From the NCBI RefSeq assembly GCF_000759535.1, contig NZ_CP009455.1:930001-994000 (forward strand): DNA of 64,000 nucleotides, given 5' to 3'. The notes under the pieces are model-generated. The model worked only from the letters and a program-made list of their open reading frames with translations, was not told the origin of the DNA and searched no databases. This DNA comes from Pseudomonas cremoricolorata. GTDB lineage: Bacteria; Pseudomonadota; Gammaproteobacteria; Pseudomonadales; Pseudomonadaceae. Of the stretch, positions 1 to 8,807 are shown in pieces (position 1 is the first letter of the stretch; every line of letters begins with the position of its first letter). The translations under genes were made by a program, and so were the position numbers.

Positions 1-1
1 T

Positions 2-1702
2 GGCTGGATTCCAGTGGCCGCCCGCCCACAGGTGGGCGATACCATCGAGCTGGTCAGACAAACCTATCGCCTCGATGAGCTGGCGCTGCTCAATATCTCC
101 CTGCTCGACATCGACTACTGGCTAACGGCACGGGTTCACGACAAGGACGACAACACACTGACGGGCATCAGCCCCAGTCAGGTGAAGCAGATGGTCCGCG
201 CCTTGAATGTGGGTGACAGCTATAGCCATTACCTGCGCAAGCATTTGCTGACTTCGCTGGAAGCGCAATGGCGCCGCGAGCACTATGAGGCGATCAGTTG
301 CGCGCGGATGCGCGCCGAGGTCGTCAAGGCCCGCTACGCCGGGCATTTTCTCGAAGACCCGTTCGAACGCGGGTTTGCCTGGGCCACGCTGGTCATCGAT
401 CACCCAGACAGCCAGACGCGCGAGTCACTCGACGCGCCGAAGCTCAGCGTCCGCCAATTGCTGATCGCCGGGCACACGCTGCACGACGTCATGCTGATCA
501 CGCCAGACGCGCCGACCAGCACGCGCCTGCTGGCCTACACCCCAGATGCGCCCGATCGCCGCGCATGGCGCGAGTTTCGCAATGCCCGGCACCTGCTGCG
601 CACCCTGCGCGAAAAACCGCACCTGCGTGAGTATGTGCAGGATCGGCTGCCCATGCTCGAGCGCGATCAGGTCGAACGCTGGCTGACCAAAGGCGGCCTG
701 GGCGCCATCGCGCAGCGTCCCGTGATCAGCGGCGACTTCCAGCAGGCCCGTTACCGCGCCGAGGTCAACGCACTGATCGCAGCCGTCGATGCGAGCACCT
801 ACACCCGCCTGGAACTGTTGGGCGAGTTCAGCCTGCACGCCTTTTCGGTCCTGCTTGACCTGGTGAGCCTGGTACTGCCAGCGCGGGGACTCACGGCGTT
901 GGCGGTCGCCCGCGCCCTGCTCTCGGTAATCGACACCGAGAAAGCCTTCGGCAAGGATGATCGGGTAGGGGTGCTGAAACACTTGGTCGAGGCATTCACC
1001 CATGCCAACGACGCAGTCAACAGCATCGGCGGCACCACGGTGATTCGACGAGCGATCCGTGCGATCCCGCCAACCCCACCGCTCAAACTGCCGACATCGG
1101 CAGCGGTGCGGGTCAATACCGACCGCCTTCACTACCGGGTCGATGGCATCCACAAAGAGGGCATCTATGAACAGCGCTCGCCCTACCCAGGACTGAGCCT
1201 GTACTTCATCAGAGATGCCTCGGGCACCAATTATCAAGTGGCCTTCGACGGCTATCGCTGGCGGGTGGTCGATCCGCGCATGCCCGATGCCTACATCAAG
1301 GTGCCCGTCATGCGCTGCGCGAATGGCGAATGGGTCGTGGATTCTCCGGTGCTGTGGTTCGACGGCCTGCCCGACCTGCAAGCGCTGTTCGACCACTGCC
1401 GGCTCAGCGCCGTCCCGACAGAGGGCCAGGCGCAGTCGGCAGACGGCCTGTTTCAGCTCGATGAGCAGGTGTACCTGCGCGCCGGTGCACACGCCTTACC
1501 GCTGCGCAAGCACTTGCTCGATGATCACTACCACCTGCTGATTCCCAGGCAATCGCCACAGGGCGCGACCGCCTGGGCGATCCTGCGCTGGCACAACGAT
1601 CAGTGGCGCGTCCGTGTCCGCCAGCCTGGTCGCAGCAGCGACTGGCTGGCGCTGCCGCAGGCTTATGCAGTGAGGCGCGGCAACGCGGCGTCGAGCCGCT
1701 GA
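2..1702 (+). CDS. DUF6543-like (dermonecrotic-toxin-like) protein, C-terminal part
   Basis: The reading frame is open from the left window edge, so this is the 3' part of a longer gene; the GTG at 14 is only an internal valine as far as can be judged. The visible ~566 residues have an alpha-helical N-terminal portion, a hydrophobic alanine/leucine-rich stretch around residues 270-310 and a C-terminal half rich in short Trp/Tyr beta-strand-like repeats (for example the YRWRVVDPR and WRVRVRQPG segments). This layout resembles the very large Pseudomonas proteins annotated DUF6543 or dermonecrotic toxin domain-containing; the assignment is from memory of the family and the function is unproven. 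No catalytic motif is recognisable in this part. The 3' end overlaps the convergent kinase gene by 40 bp. Confidence 0.6.
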   Translation, partial: GWIPVAARPQVGDTIELVRQTYRLDELALLNISLLDIDYWLTARVHDKDDNTLTGISPSQVKQMVRALNVGDSYSHYLRKHLLTSLEAQWRREHYEAISCARMRAEVVKARYAGHFLEDPFERGFAWATLVIDHPDSQTRESLDAPKLSVRQLLIAGHTLHDVMLITPDAPTSTRLLAYTPDAPDRRAWREFRNARHLLRTLREKPHLREYVQDRLPMLERDQVERWLTKGGLGAIAQRPVISGDFQQARYRAEVNALIAAVDASTYTRLELLGEFSLHAFSVLLDLVSLVLPARGLTALAVARALLSVIDTEKAFGKDDRVGVLKHLVEAFTHANDAVNSIGGTTVIRRAIRAIPPTPPLKLPTSAAVRVNTDRLHYRVDGIHKEGIYEQRSPYPGLSLYFIRDASGTNYQVAFDGYRWRVVDPRMPDAYIKVPVMRCANGEWVVDSPVLWFDGLPDLQALFDHCRLSAVPTEGQAQSADGLFQLDEQVYLRAGAHALPLRKHLLDDHYHLLIPRQSPQGATAWAILRWHNDQWRVRVRQPGRSSDWLALPQAYAVRRGNAASSR

Positions 1703-3105
1703 TGCAAGGCACTGCCACTCGGCCAGTTACGCAGCAGACGGGCGCGGTCACGCCCATAGGCGCTGGCGAAGCTGAGCTGAGTGGCGTGCTGACACATGGC
1801 ATCGAGGTCGATCAGTGACCACTGGCCGTCCTGCCAGAACAAGTTGTGCCCCTTCATGTCGCCGTGGCTGATGCGCGCGGCGATCAGTTGCTGCATCAAC
1901 TGCACCAGGGCCTGCACCTGCTCGTCTGGCGCTGCGCCGCTGTCGACGTAGGGTGCGAAGCTGGCGGTGAGGTCGGAACCCTCGGCATATTCAGTGAGCA
2001 AATAGGCGCGGCTGCGCAGGCCCAGCACGCGCTGCTCGAGCACCGCCAAAGGCTTGGGCGTGGCAATGCCCAGGCACTCCAGGCGATGCCCCTCGATCCA
2101 CGAATGCCAGGCCCGGCTCGGGCGCCAGAAGCGCTTGAACCAGTGCGCGGTGTTCTTGATGTTGTAGCGCTTGAGCACCAATGGCCGACCATCGACTTCG
2201 ATGCGCGCCACGCTGGCGGCGCCACCGGTCTTGTACAGGTGACCCTGGTCGAGCAGCGCGTCGGCCTGCGCCAGCACCGGGGCCAGGTTAGCGGCCTCGT
2301 TGCGGCGAATGGCCTGCAAACCCGACAGCGAACGCTCGACGCTGAACAGCGTGCAGTCGCGTCCGGCCTTGTCCAGGTAGTCCTTGAGCCGCCAAGTGCG
2401 CACCTTGTCGATCTGCTTTTGCAGCGCTTCGAGCGGCAGGGCATGCTCGGCATTGCTCAGCAGGTAGTGCACCAACAGCTCTTCGAGAAAGGGTTCGAGG
2501 CGCTTGGGCAACTGGGCGAACAACACCCCGAGGTTTTCCAGCACGCGCTGACGCGACAACGGCTGGCCGGGGGTTTCGGCTTTGACCCCGCCACCGTCGA
2601 TCAGGTACAGCTCGCCACCCTGGCGCAGCAGGTTGTCCAGGTGCAGGTCGTCCTGCCACAGCCCCACCGCGTGCATCTTCGCCACCGCAGCCAGGGCTTC
2701 ACCCAACACCTGCTGCTGCGCGTCGGCCAGCGGCGTCAGGTGCTGCACGTCTTGCCAGGCCTGGCCCAGGCTTTGCGCATCGTCGAGAAACTCGAACAGC
2801 AGCCAGCCGCCTTCATGGTCGACCAGGCCATCGGCCAGCAGCGTTGGCGTCTTCAGCCCTTGCGCGGCCAACAGGCGTGCACCTTCAAGCTCGCGCTGGA
2901 AGTGCCGCGCCGCGTTGCTGCCGACCAGCAGCTTGGCCAGCACTGGCGTGTCGCGCCAGGTGGCGGCGCCGACATAACGCTGGCCAGGCAGTACACGCAA
3001 CAGGCGATGCAGGCGCAAGTCGCTGGGCCCGGCGGCATCTTCCAGGCGAACACTCAAGGGCAGGCTCGGGCTGCGCCCGGCCTGGGTCAGTTCGGACAAA
3101 CGCAT
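1663..3105 (-). CDS. Tandem double InaA/WaaP-type kinase of the LPS core cluster
   Basis: This 480-residue protein corresponds in position to the PA5006-type kinase at the end of the P. aeruginosa LPS core operon. Two kinase-like lobes follow each other. The first has a catalytic-loop-like QDDLHLDN followed by YLIDGGG (about residues 155-175). The second has HGDMKGHN followed by SLIDLD (about residues 415-440). Each lobe also has a plausible upstream lysine. The family phosphorylates or is needed for phosphorylation of LPS-core sugars; the precise acceptor here is unknown. ATG at 3105 overlaps the wapQ stop (TGATG), which is preferred over the TTG one codon upstream. Last gene of the waa operon. 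Confidence 0.8.
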   Translation of the reverse strand: MRLSELTQAGRSPSLPLSVRLEDAAGPSDLRLHRLLRVLPGQRYVGAATWRDTPVLAKLLVGSNAARHFQRELEGARLLAAQGLKTPTLLADGLVDHEGGWLLFEFLDDAQSLGQAWQDVQHLTPLADAQQQVLGEALAAVAKMHAVGLWQDDLHLDNLLRQGGELYLIDGGGVKAETPGQPLSRQRVLENLGVLFAQLPKRLEPFLEELLVHYLLSNAEHALPLEALQKQIDKVRTWRLKDYLDKAGRDCTLFSVERSLSGLQAIRRNEAANLAPVLAQADALLDQGHLYKTGGAASVARIEVDGRPLVLKRYNIKNTAHWFKRFWRPSRAWHSWIEGHRLECLGIATPKPLAVLEQRVLGLRSRAYLLTEYAEGSDLTASFAPYVDSGAAPDEQVQALVQLMQQLIAARISHGDMKGHNLFWQDGQWSLIDLDAMCQHATQLSFASAYGRDRARLLRNWPSGSALHQRLDAALPRLTA

Positions 3106-3857
3106 CAACGGGCCTCTTTGTCGTGGCGGCGGCGGGTCAGACGTTGCAGCCAGTCGCCGACCAGGGCGCTGTCGGCAGGCTGGGCCAGGTAGGCGCCAAG
3201 CAGGCTGCGCACGTCTCCCTCGCTCCAGACCCTGGCGCGGCGCAACAGCGGCTCCAGGTCCTTGAGGCGGTCGCGCTGGCCGAGCAGCAAGGGCCGGGTC
3301 TTTTCCAGGTCGATCAACTGCGCCAGCCAGCCATCGCGGCGCTCACGCAGGAAAATATGCTTGGGGTAGAAGCAGCCATGCACCTGACCGGCAGCGTGCA
3401 GGGTGCGCGCCAGTTCGCCACAGGCGCGCAGGATGCCGGCGCGGCGTTCGGCGGGCAGTTGTAGCCACTGGCCGAGCAGGCTGTCGAGGTCTTGCCAGTC
3501 GTCCAGGGCGCGGGTCAGCAGAATGGCACGGTGCCCGTCCTTGCCCTTGCGCTGGCCGAAGAACACCGCTTGCAGCGCCGGAATCGCCAGCTTCTGGTAG
3601 CGGCTGATGTTGCGAAACTCGCGGGCGAAGGTGGGCTCGCCGAACGGCGCGTGCAGCGTGCGGGTGAAATAATCGCGCTGGCGCTTGAGGTAGTAGCCCT
3701 TGCCTTCGAGCTCCAGGCGATAGACGCTGCTCCAGCCGCCGCGGCCGGTGTTGGGTTCGTCGACGGCATCGAGCTGCAAGGCCCACAGCGCCTCGAAATC
3801 ATTCAGGCCATGACGCTGCAACAGGGCAAGGTCACTGCTGGCCAGGTAATCGGTCAT
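3105..3857 (-). CDS. wapQ: LPS core heptose kinase-family protein WapQ
   Basis: A 250-residue member of the lipopolysaccharide kinase (InaA/WaaP) family, in the position of wapQ in P. aeruginosa. The likely ATP-lysine lies in YYLKRQ (about residue 58) and the metal-binding Asp in LIDLEKTR (about residue 193). At the catalytic loop the sequence is HGCFYPKH, whereas WaaP in this same operon has HRDCYICH; aligned on the two histidines, the catalytic Asp is replaced by Cys. It may be a pseudokinase or use an altered mechanism. The start codon overlaps the wapP stop by 4 bp (ATGA), so the genes are translationally coupled. Confidence 0.85.
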   Translation of the reverse strand: MTDYLASSDLALLQRHGLNDFEALWALQLDAVDEPNTGRGGWSSVYRLELEGKGYYLKRQRDYFTRTLHAPFGEPTFAREFRNISRYQKLAIPALQAVFFGQRKGKDGHRAILLTRALDDWQDLDSLLGQWLQLPAERRAGILRACGELARTLHAAGQVHGCFYPKHIFLRERRDGWLAQLIDLEKTRPLLLGQRDRLKDLEPLLRRARVWSEGDVRSLLGAYLAQPADSALVGDWLQRLTRRRHDKEAR

Positions 3858-4588
3858 TCCCGTCCCTCGAAAAAGCCCAGCACCTGGCGCACCCGCTGTT
3901 TATCGTGGGCGTTGAGGCGCTGGTGGCCGCGGTATTGCAGGTAGAAGCGCAGGCGCTGGGTTGCCGACAGGTGATACTTGGCCACCTTGTCCAGGCAGGC
4001 CAGGTCCTTGATGACCCGGTGACGGAGCATGAAGCCGCGCCAGAAGTCCCCGGTCGGACAGTCGATGAAATACACCGTGGCCTGGTCGTCGACCAGCAGG
4101 TTGCGCCACTTCAGGTCATTGTGGGTGAAGTGATGGTCGTGCATCACCCGCGTGTGCCGGGCCAGTTGCCGGCTGAGGTGGTCGACCCAGGCGCGGTCGG
4201 CCAGGCGCGCATCGTTGCGCTCGGCCAGCACCGAGAGGTCTTCGGTGCGCGGCAGCTCACGGGTGATCATCGCGCCACGGCCAAAGCCCAGACCGTTGCG
4301 TTCCAGGCCCCAGGCCACCACCTCGGCAGTGGGGATGCCCCACTTGGCGAACTGCTTGAGGTTCTGCCACTCGGCCTTGATGCGCGGACGCCCCAGGTAA
4401 CGACGCAGGCCCTTGCCAGCGCCGGTGTAGCGTTTGACGTAGTAATTGACGCCTTCACGCTCGATGCGCACCACTTCACTGAGCGGGTCACGGGTCAGGC
4501 GTTCGCCTTGCAGGGCGAACACCGCATCGAGGCTGCCGAAGTCTGCTGCAAGGCGCGCGTAATCCGCCGCCAATGTCCAACCGGCCAT
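3854..4588 (-). CDS. wapP: LPS core heptose kinase-family protein WapP
   Basis: A 244-residue InaA/WaaP-family protein, lying between waaP and wapQ as in other pseudomonads. A complete catalytic loop HNDLKWRNLL is followed by FIDCPTGDFWRG, and the lysine-containing strand NYYVKRYTG lies near the N-terminus, so it looks like an active small-molecule or LPS kinase. In Pseudomonas the inner core carries several phosphates on heptose, made by WaaP, WapP and WapQ; the exact acceptor is inferred from family knowledge. The ATG overlaps the waaP stop (TGATG) and its own end overlaps wapQ, typical of a compact operon. Confidence 0.88.
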   Translation of the reverse strand: MAGWTLAADYARLAADFGSLDAVFALQGERLTRDPLSEVVRIEREGVNYYVKRYTGAGKGLRRYLGRPRIKAEWQNLKQFAKWGIPTAEVVAWGLERNGLGFGRGAMITRELPRTEDLSVLAERNDARLADRAWVDHLSRQLARHTRVMHDHHFTHNDLKWRNLLVDDQATVYFIDCPTGDFWRGFMLRHRVIKDLACLDKVAKYHLSATQRLRFYLQYRGHQRLNAHDKQRVRQVLGFFEGRE

Positions 4589-5394
4589 CAGAGTGCATCC
4601 CCATAGCGCTGTTTACGCGCATAGAGTTTTTGCGCCTTGCGCTCGAGGAACGCCAGCAACGCCGCTTCATCACGCAGCACTTCGCGCAACGGGCGCTGGA
4701 AATAGCCGCGCAGGAAACGCAGCTTGTCGCGTCGGGTCAGGCCGATGTCCAACGCCGAGAAATACAGCGCGGCGAGGTCCTTGTCGCGCCAGCGGCGGCT
4801 GATGCGGGCGCGGGTTTGCGCGCGGTGCAGGTCGATCAGCGACAGTTTCAGTTGCCCCGGCACTATTGGCCGGTCGGTGTGCAGCAGGAAGTGGCAGATG
4901 TAGCAATCGCGGTGATTGACCCCAGCGCGGTGCATGGTGCCGGTCATCTTCGCCACCTCGGCGATCAGCGCGTGCTTCAAGCCCGGCGCCGGCGGCTGTC
5001 GCTGCCAGTCGAGGCTGAAGTCTTCCAGGCTGATGGTCGGTGCCAGTTCTTCGGTGACGATGAACGAGTGCTGGGTGGCCGGGTTGCTGCCACGCTCGCC
5101 GAAAGCGACCGCAGTCATGGTCGGCACGCCGGCCTGGTGCAGGCGCTCCAGAGCACGCCATTCCTGACCGGCACCGAGTACCGGCAGCTTGGCGCTGAAC
5201 AGGTTCTTGAAGATCTCCCCCCAGCCGATGCCGCGGTGAATCTTCACGAAGTAACCGTCGCCAGCCACTTCGGTGCGCAGCGTGCGCCGGCCTTCGAGTT
5301 CGCGGTACACCTCACCGTCGAGTGCTTCGACGGCGTCGAACGGGTCGCGCCCGGCCCACAGGCGCTTGAACGGCTCGGCCAGTATCAGCTTCAT
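4588..5394 (-). CDS. waaP: LPS core heptose(I) kinase WaaP
   Basis: Phosphorylates heptose I of the LPS inner core at the cytoplasmic face; in P. aeruginosa the gene is essential. The 268 residues from ATG MKLILAEPF match the usual length. Seen in the sequence: a nucleotide-binding strand GYFVKIHRGIG, catalytic loop NHRDCYICHF (about residue 160) and metal-binding SLIDLHRAQ (about residue 187). The frame stays open upstream for 31 more codons, but the ATG at 5394 overlaps the waaG stop by 4 bp (ATGA) and is clearly the real start. Confidence 0.95.
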   Translation of the reverse strand: MKLILAEPFKRLWAGRDPFDAVEALDGEVYRELEGRRTLRTEVAGDGYFVKIHRGIGWGEIFKNLFSAKLPVLGAGQEWRALERLHQAGVPTMTAVAFGERGSNPATQHSFIVTEELAPTISLEDFSLDWQRQPPAPGLKHALIAEVAKMTGTMHRAGVNHRDCYICHFLLHTDRPIVPGQLKLSLIDLHRAQTRARISRRWRDKDLAALYFSALDIGLTRRDKLRFLRGYFQRPLREVLRDEAALLAFLERKAQKLYARKQRYGDAL

Positions 5395-6515
5395 GGGCGC
5401 TCCTGGCCGAGGATCACGTCGGCGGCATGCTGCGGCATGCTGTAGAGGTCGGCGCTGTCTGCGAAGGCCAGGCCATTGCGCGTCCATTCGGCGCGCGCTT
5501 CGGGGCGTTCGAGCATGTCTTGCAGGTAGCCATTGAGCTGCTCCTGGGCGAATGGCTCATCGAGCACTCGGCCGGCAGCGGCCTCTTCGATGTAGTGGGC
5601 GTAGCCGCACACCCGCGACACCAGCACCGGCAAACCGGCCACCAGCGCTTCGAGCAGCACGGTGCCGGTGTTCTCGTTGTAGGCCGGATGAATCAGCAGG
5701 TCGGCGCCGAGCAGAAAGCGCGGAATATCGCTGCGCCCCTTGAGGAACTGCACCTGCTCGCCCAGGCCCAGGGTCGCGCTTTGCAACTGGAACACCTTGG
5801 GGTCGTCCTGGCCGATGACCATCAGCCGGGTGCGTTTGCGCAGCTCGGCCGGCAATGCCGCAAGGGCCTTGAGGCTGCGGTCCAGGCCCTTGGTCTTGAA
5901 GCCCGAGCCGATCTGCACCAGCAGCAGTTGGTCATCGCCCAGGGCGAATTCCTGACGAAACGCCGCGCGAATCTCAGCGGCGTTGTCTGGCGCACGGCGG
6001 TCGTGGGAAATCCCCGGCGGCAGCAGGTGGAAGCGTTCGGCGGGGGTGTTGTAATGCTTGACGAACAGCGGTTGCTGGACCTCGGAAATCATCAGGATCT
6101 GCGTGGCCGAATCCTCGGCGAAAACCGCTCGCTCGTACTCGGCAAAATGCCGGTAGCGGCCCCAGCGCCGGTACAGGTTGCCGCGCAGGGTCTGCGCCTT
6201 GTCTTCGAAGCAGCCGTCAGCGGCGTAGTAGACATCAAGGCCCGGCATCTTGTTGAAGCCGATCAGGCGGTCGACCGGGCGCTTGGCCAGATCAGCCTCC
6301 ATCCAGGCGCTGAGTTTTTCATTGCGGCGGTGGTTGAACAGCGCCTTGACCGGCGCGACCTGCACCTCGAAGCCCGGCGGAATATCGCCTTCCCAGATCA
6401 GCGTGTACACACGAATCCGATGCCCACGGCGCTGGCACTCCAGGGCAATGCGCATGAAGTCGCGTTGCAGGCCGCCAAAGGGGAAATACTTGTAGAGCAC
6501 GAAAGCCAATTGCAT
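5391..6515 (-). CDS. waaG: LPS core UDP-glucose:(heptosyl)LPS glycosyltransferase WaaG
   Basis: A GT4-family glycosyltransferase of 374 residues that adds the first outer-core hexose to heptose II (in Pseudomonas the sugar is usually GalN-type). The N-terminus LAFVLYKYFPFGGLQRDFMR carries the nucleotide-sugar/acceptor glycine loop; the C-terminal half holds the donor-site signature HPAYNENTGTVLLEAL (EX7E type). ATG at 6515 overlaps the waaC stop (TGATG) and is chosen over the preceding TTG. Acts as a peripheral inner-membrane protein. Confidence 0.95.
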   Translation of the reverse strand: MQLAFVLYKYFPFGGLQRDFMRIALECQRRGHRIRVYTLIWEGDIPPGFEVQVAPVKALFNHRRNEKLSAWMEADLAKRPVDRLIGFNKMPGLDVYYAADGCFEDKAQTLRGNLYRRWGRYRHFAEYERAVFAEDSATQILMISEVQQPLFVKHYNTPAERFHLLPPGISHDRRAPDNAAEIRAAFRQEFALGDDQLLLVQIGSGFKTKGLDRSLKALAALPAELRKRTRLMVIGQDDPKVFQLQSATLGLGEQVQFLKGRSDIPRFLLGADLLIHPAYNENTGTVLLEALVAGLPVLVSRVCGYAHYIEEAAAGRVLDEPFAQEQLNGYLQDMLERPEARAEWTRNGLAFADSADLYSMPQHAADVILGQERP

Positions 6516-7573
6516 CAACGGACATCCTCAGCCAGCAGCAGCGCGCTCAGGCGGCTCGCCACATGCTCGGGATTCAGGCGAGTGAAGCACAGCGGCCACT
6601 CGCGTTTGAGATCGAACCGGCGCAGGTCCTCGGCGCTCGGTTGGTAAGTGCATTTCTTCTGCAGGCACGGCGCACAGGGAAAATCACTGCCCTGGTGCAC
6701 CTGGCTACGCCCGTAGGCGCCGGTCAGGCCCGGATTGGTCGGGCCGAACAACGAGATGGTCGGCACATCCAGTGCCGCCGCCAGGTGGCCAAGACCGGTG
6801 TCCACGGCGATGCAGGCCTTGGCCGCTGCCAATACCCGGGCCACACCCACCAGGTTCAGGCGCGGCAGCACCTGGCAGTGCGCGAGGCCCGCGGCGATGC
6901 GCTCGGCGCGGGCCTTTTCCTCGGCGTTGCCCCACGGCAGGCAGACCTGCAGCTTGCGCGGCCCCATGCGCTCGGCCAGCTCTCGCCAATAGGCTTCGGG
7001 CCAGTGCTTGGTGGCCCAGGTGGTGCCATGCAGGAACACCACGTAGGGGGCGGTGGGCGGCAGTTGCAGGCGCGCCCGATCCAGGCCGTAGTCGCCCAGC
7101 CCTTCCGGCAGGTCGTAGGCCAGGGCCAGGGCGAACAACTGCCGCACCCGCTCCACGGCATGCTGGCCGACGGCAACCGACAGGCGCCGATCATAGAAGC
7201 GGCTCGACAGCCCTTCGCGGGCCGAGTAACGGTCGAGCCCGGCCACCGGGGCCTTGACCAGCCGGGTCAGCCAGGCGGATTTGAGCAGGCCCTGGGCGTC
7301 GATCACCAAGTCGTAGCGGTGGGCGCGCAGACGCTGCTTGAAAGCTTTCCACTCGCCGTTCTTGAGGGTTTGCCAGACGTTCTTGCGCCAGCGGCGGATG
7401 GCCACTGGGATGACCTGGTCGACCGCCGGGTGCCAGGCCGGAATCTCGGCGAAGCCCTCCTCCACCACCCAGTCGAAGCGGATGCCGGGCAAGGCCTTGG
7501 CGGCATCGGTGAGCGCCGGCAGGGTGTGGATCACATCGCCAAGCGATGAGGTCTTGATGATCAGTACCCGCAC
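6515..7573 (-). CDS. waaC: LPS heptosyltransferase I WaaC
   Basis: A GT9-family heptosyltransferase of 352 residues that transfers the first L-glycero-D-manno-heptose from ADP-heptose to Kdo2-lipid A. The N-terminus VLIIKTSSLGDVIHTLPAL is characteristic of WaaC, as is the C-terminal donor-binding stretch AVDTGLGHLAAALDVPTISLFGPTNP. The start is GTG immediately abutting the waaF TAA stop. A Cys-rich patch near the C-terminus (CAPCLQKKC) is normal for the family. Confidence 0.96.
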   Translation of the reverse strand: MRVLIIKTSSLGDVIHTLPALTDAAKALPGIRFDWVVEEGFAEIPAWHPAVDQVIPVAIRRWRKNVWQTLKNGEWKAFKQRLRAHRYDLVIDAQGLLKSAWLTRLVKAPVAGLDRYSAREGLSSRFYDRRLSVAVGQHAVERVRQLFALALAYDLPEGLGDYGLDRARLQLPPTAPYVVFLHGTTWATKHWPEAYWRELAERMGPRKLQVCLPWGNAEEKARAERIAAGLAHCQVLPRLNLVGVARVLAAAKACIAVDTGLGHLAAALDVPTISLFGPTNPGLTGAYGRSQVHQGSDFPCAPCLQKKCTYQPSAEDLRRFDLKREWPLCFTRLNPEHVASRLSALLLAEDVR

Positions 7574-8623
7574 TTAGTCGACCTCGGCCAAAACATCGAT
7601 CAGTTGGCCGCCGTCGAGGCGTTGCAGGGCCGCGATCACCGCCTGTGGCTCGAGCAGGCGCAAACAGTTGTAGTGGCCGAAGCGGCAGGTGCGGTCGAAG
7701 CACGGGCTGCATTCCAGGCCCAGGCGCACCACCTCGACCTGCTCGGCCAGCGGCGGCGTGAAGCCCGGCGAGGTCGAGCCGTATACCGCCACCAGCGGGC
7801 GGTTGAGGGCGGCGGCCACGTGCATCAGTCCGGAATCGTTGGAAACCACCGCGGCTGCGCAGGACATCAGGTCGATGGCCTCGGCCAGGGAGGTTTCGCC
7901 AGCCAGATTGACCGACTCTTCACGCAGACCCGGAATCAGCCGCGCGCGAATCGACTCGCCCACCGGGTGGTCGTTCTTCGAGCCGAACAGCCACACCTGC
8001 CAGCCCTGACGCACCAACGCATCGGCCACCTCGGCGTAGTGCTCGGCCGGCCAGCGCTTGGCCTCACCGAACTCGGCCCCCGGACACAGCGCCAGCACCG
8101 GGCGGTCGAGGCTCAGGCCGAACTTGGCCAGGGCGGCCTCACGGCTGGCAGTTTCGATACGCAGTTCGGGGCGTGGGTAAGGCTGCGGCAGCTCGGCGCC
8201 CGGCTCGTAGGCCAGCGCCATGAAGCGTTCGATCATCAGCGGGTAGCGGGCTTTGTCGAGCTTGCGCACGTCGTTGAGCAGACCCCAGCGCATTTCGCCG
8301 CGCCAGCCGGTGCGCTGGCCAATACCCGCGAAGAACGGCACCAGCGCCGACTTCATCGAGTTGGGCAGCAGGATGGCCTGGTCGTACTGACCGGCCAGGG
8401 ATTTGCCGATGCCCCGGCGCGTGCCGAGCTCAAGCGCACCGTGGCCGAGCGGGAAGCTCAAGGCCTGGCGCACTTCGGGCATGCGCTCGAGGATCGGCCG
8501 GCTCCAATCGGGGGCCAGCACGTCGATGACGCAGTCGGGATGTCGCTGCTTCAGACACTGGAACAGTGTCTGGGCCATCACCATGTCGCCGACCCAGCTC
8601 GGGCCAATGATCAGTATTCTCAT
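7574..8623 (-). CDS. waaF: LPS heptosyltransferase II WaaF
   Basis: Adds the second heptose of the inner core; GT9 family, 349 residues, with the N-terminal MRILIIGPSWVGDMVMAQTLF signature and SNDSGLMHVAAALNRPLVAVYGSTSP in the donor half. The frame is open for another ~170 codons upstream, but ATG at 8623 gives the standard length. It is the first gene of the minus-strand waa operon; an AT-rich hexamer TATAAA on the minus strand (8696-8691) may be its -10 box. In P. aeruginosa ilvE separates waaF and glnE; here only 184 bp without a gene lie between them. Confidence 0.96.
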   Translation of the reverse strand: MRILIIGPSWVGDMVMAQTLFQCLKQRHPDCVIDVLAPDWSRPILERMPEVRQALSFPLGHGALELGTRRGIGKSLAGQYDQAILLPNSMKSALVPFFAGIGQRTGWRGEMRWGLLNDVRKLDKARYPLMIERFMALAYEPGAELPQPYPRPELRIETASREAALAKFGLSLDRPVLALCPGAEFGEAKRWPAEHYAEVADALVRQGWQVWLFGSKNDHPVGESIRARLIPGLREESVNLAGETSLAEAIDLMSCAAAVVSNDSGLMHVAAALNRPLVAVYGSTSPGFTPPLAEQVEVVRLGLECSPCFDRTCRFGHYNCLRLLEPQAVIAALQRLDGGQLIDVLAEVD

Positions 8624-8807
8624 GCTTAGTCCACAAACGCGCGGGAAGGCTCGGTGCAGGTCATAACCGAGTCCGGCACGGCCGCCCCTCTTTATAGTCA
8701 GGCTCAATGGCGCACAGTGTACCACCCACACCCCGGGAGGCGATTCCCCACGCTTCGACCCGGCCGATCCATGCTGTGAGCCCGCTGGATCGACCCGGCC
8801 TGCTGGC

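Noticed and set aside
4588..5487. Longer waaP starting at 5487
   Set aside because: The extra 31 codons lie inside waaG and read as Arg-rich shadow sequence; the coupled ATG at 5394 gives the family length.
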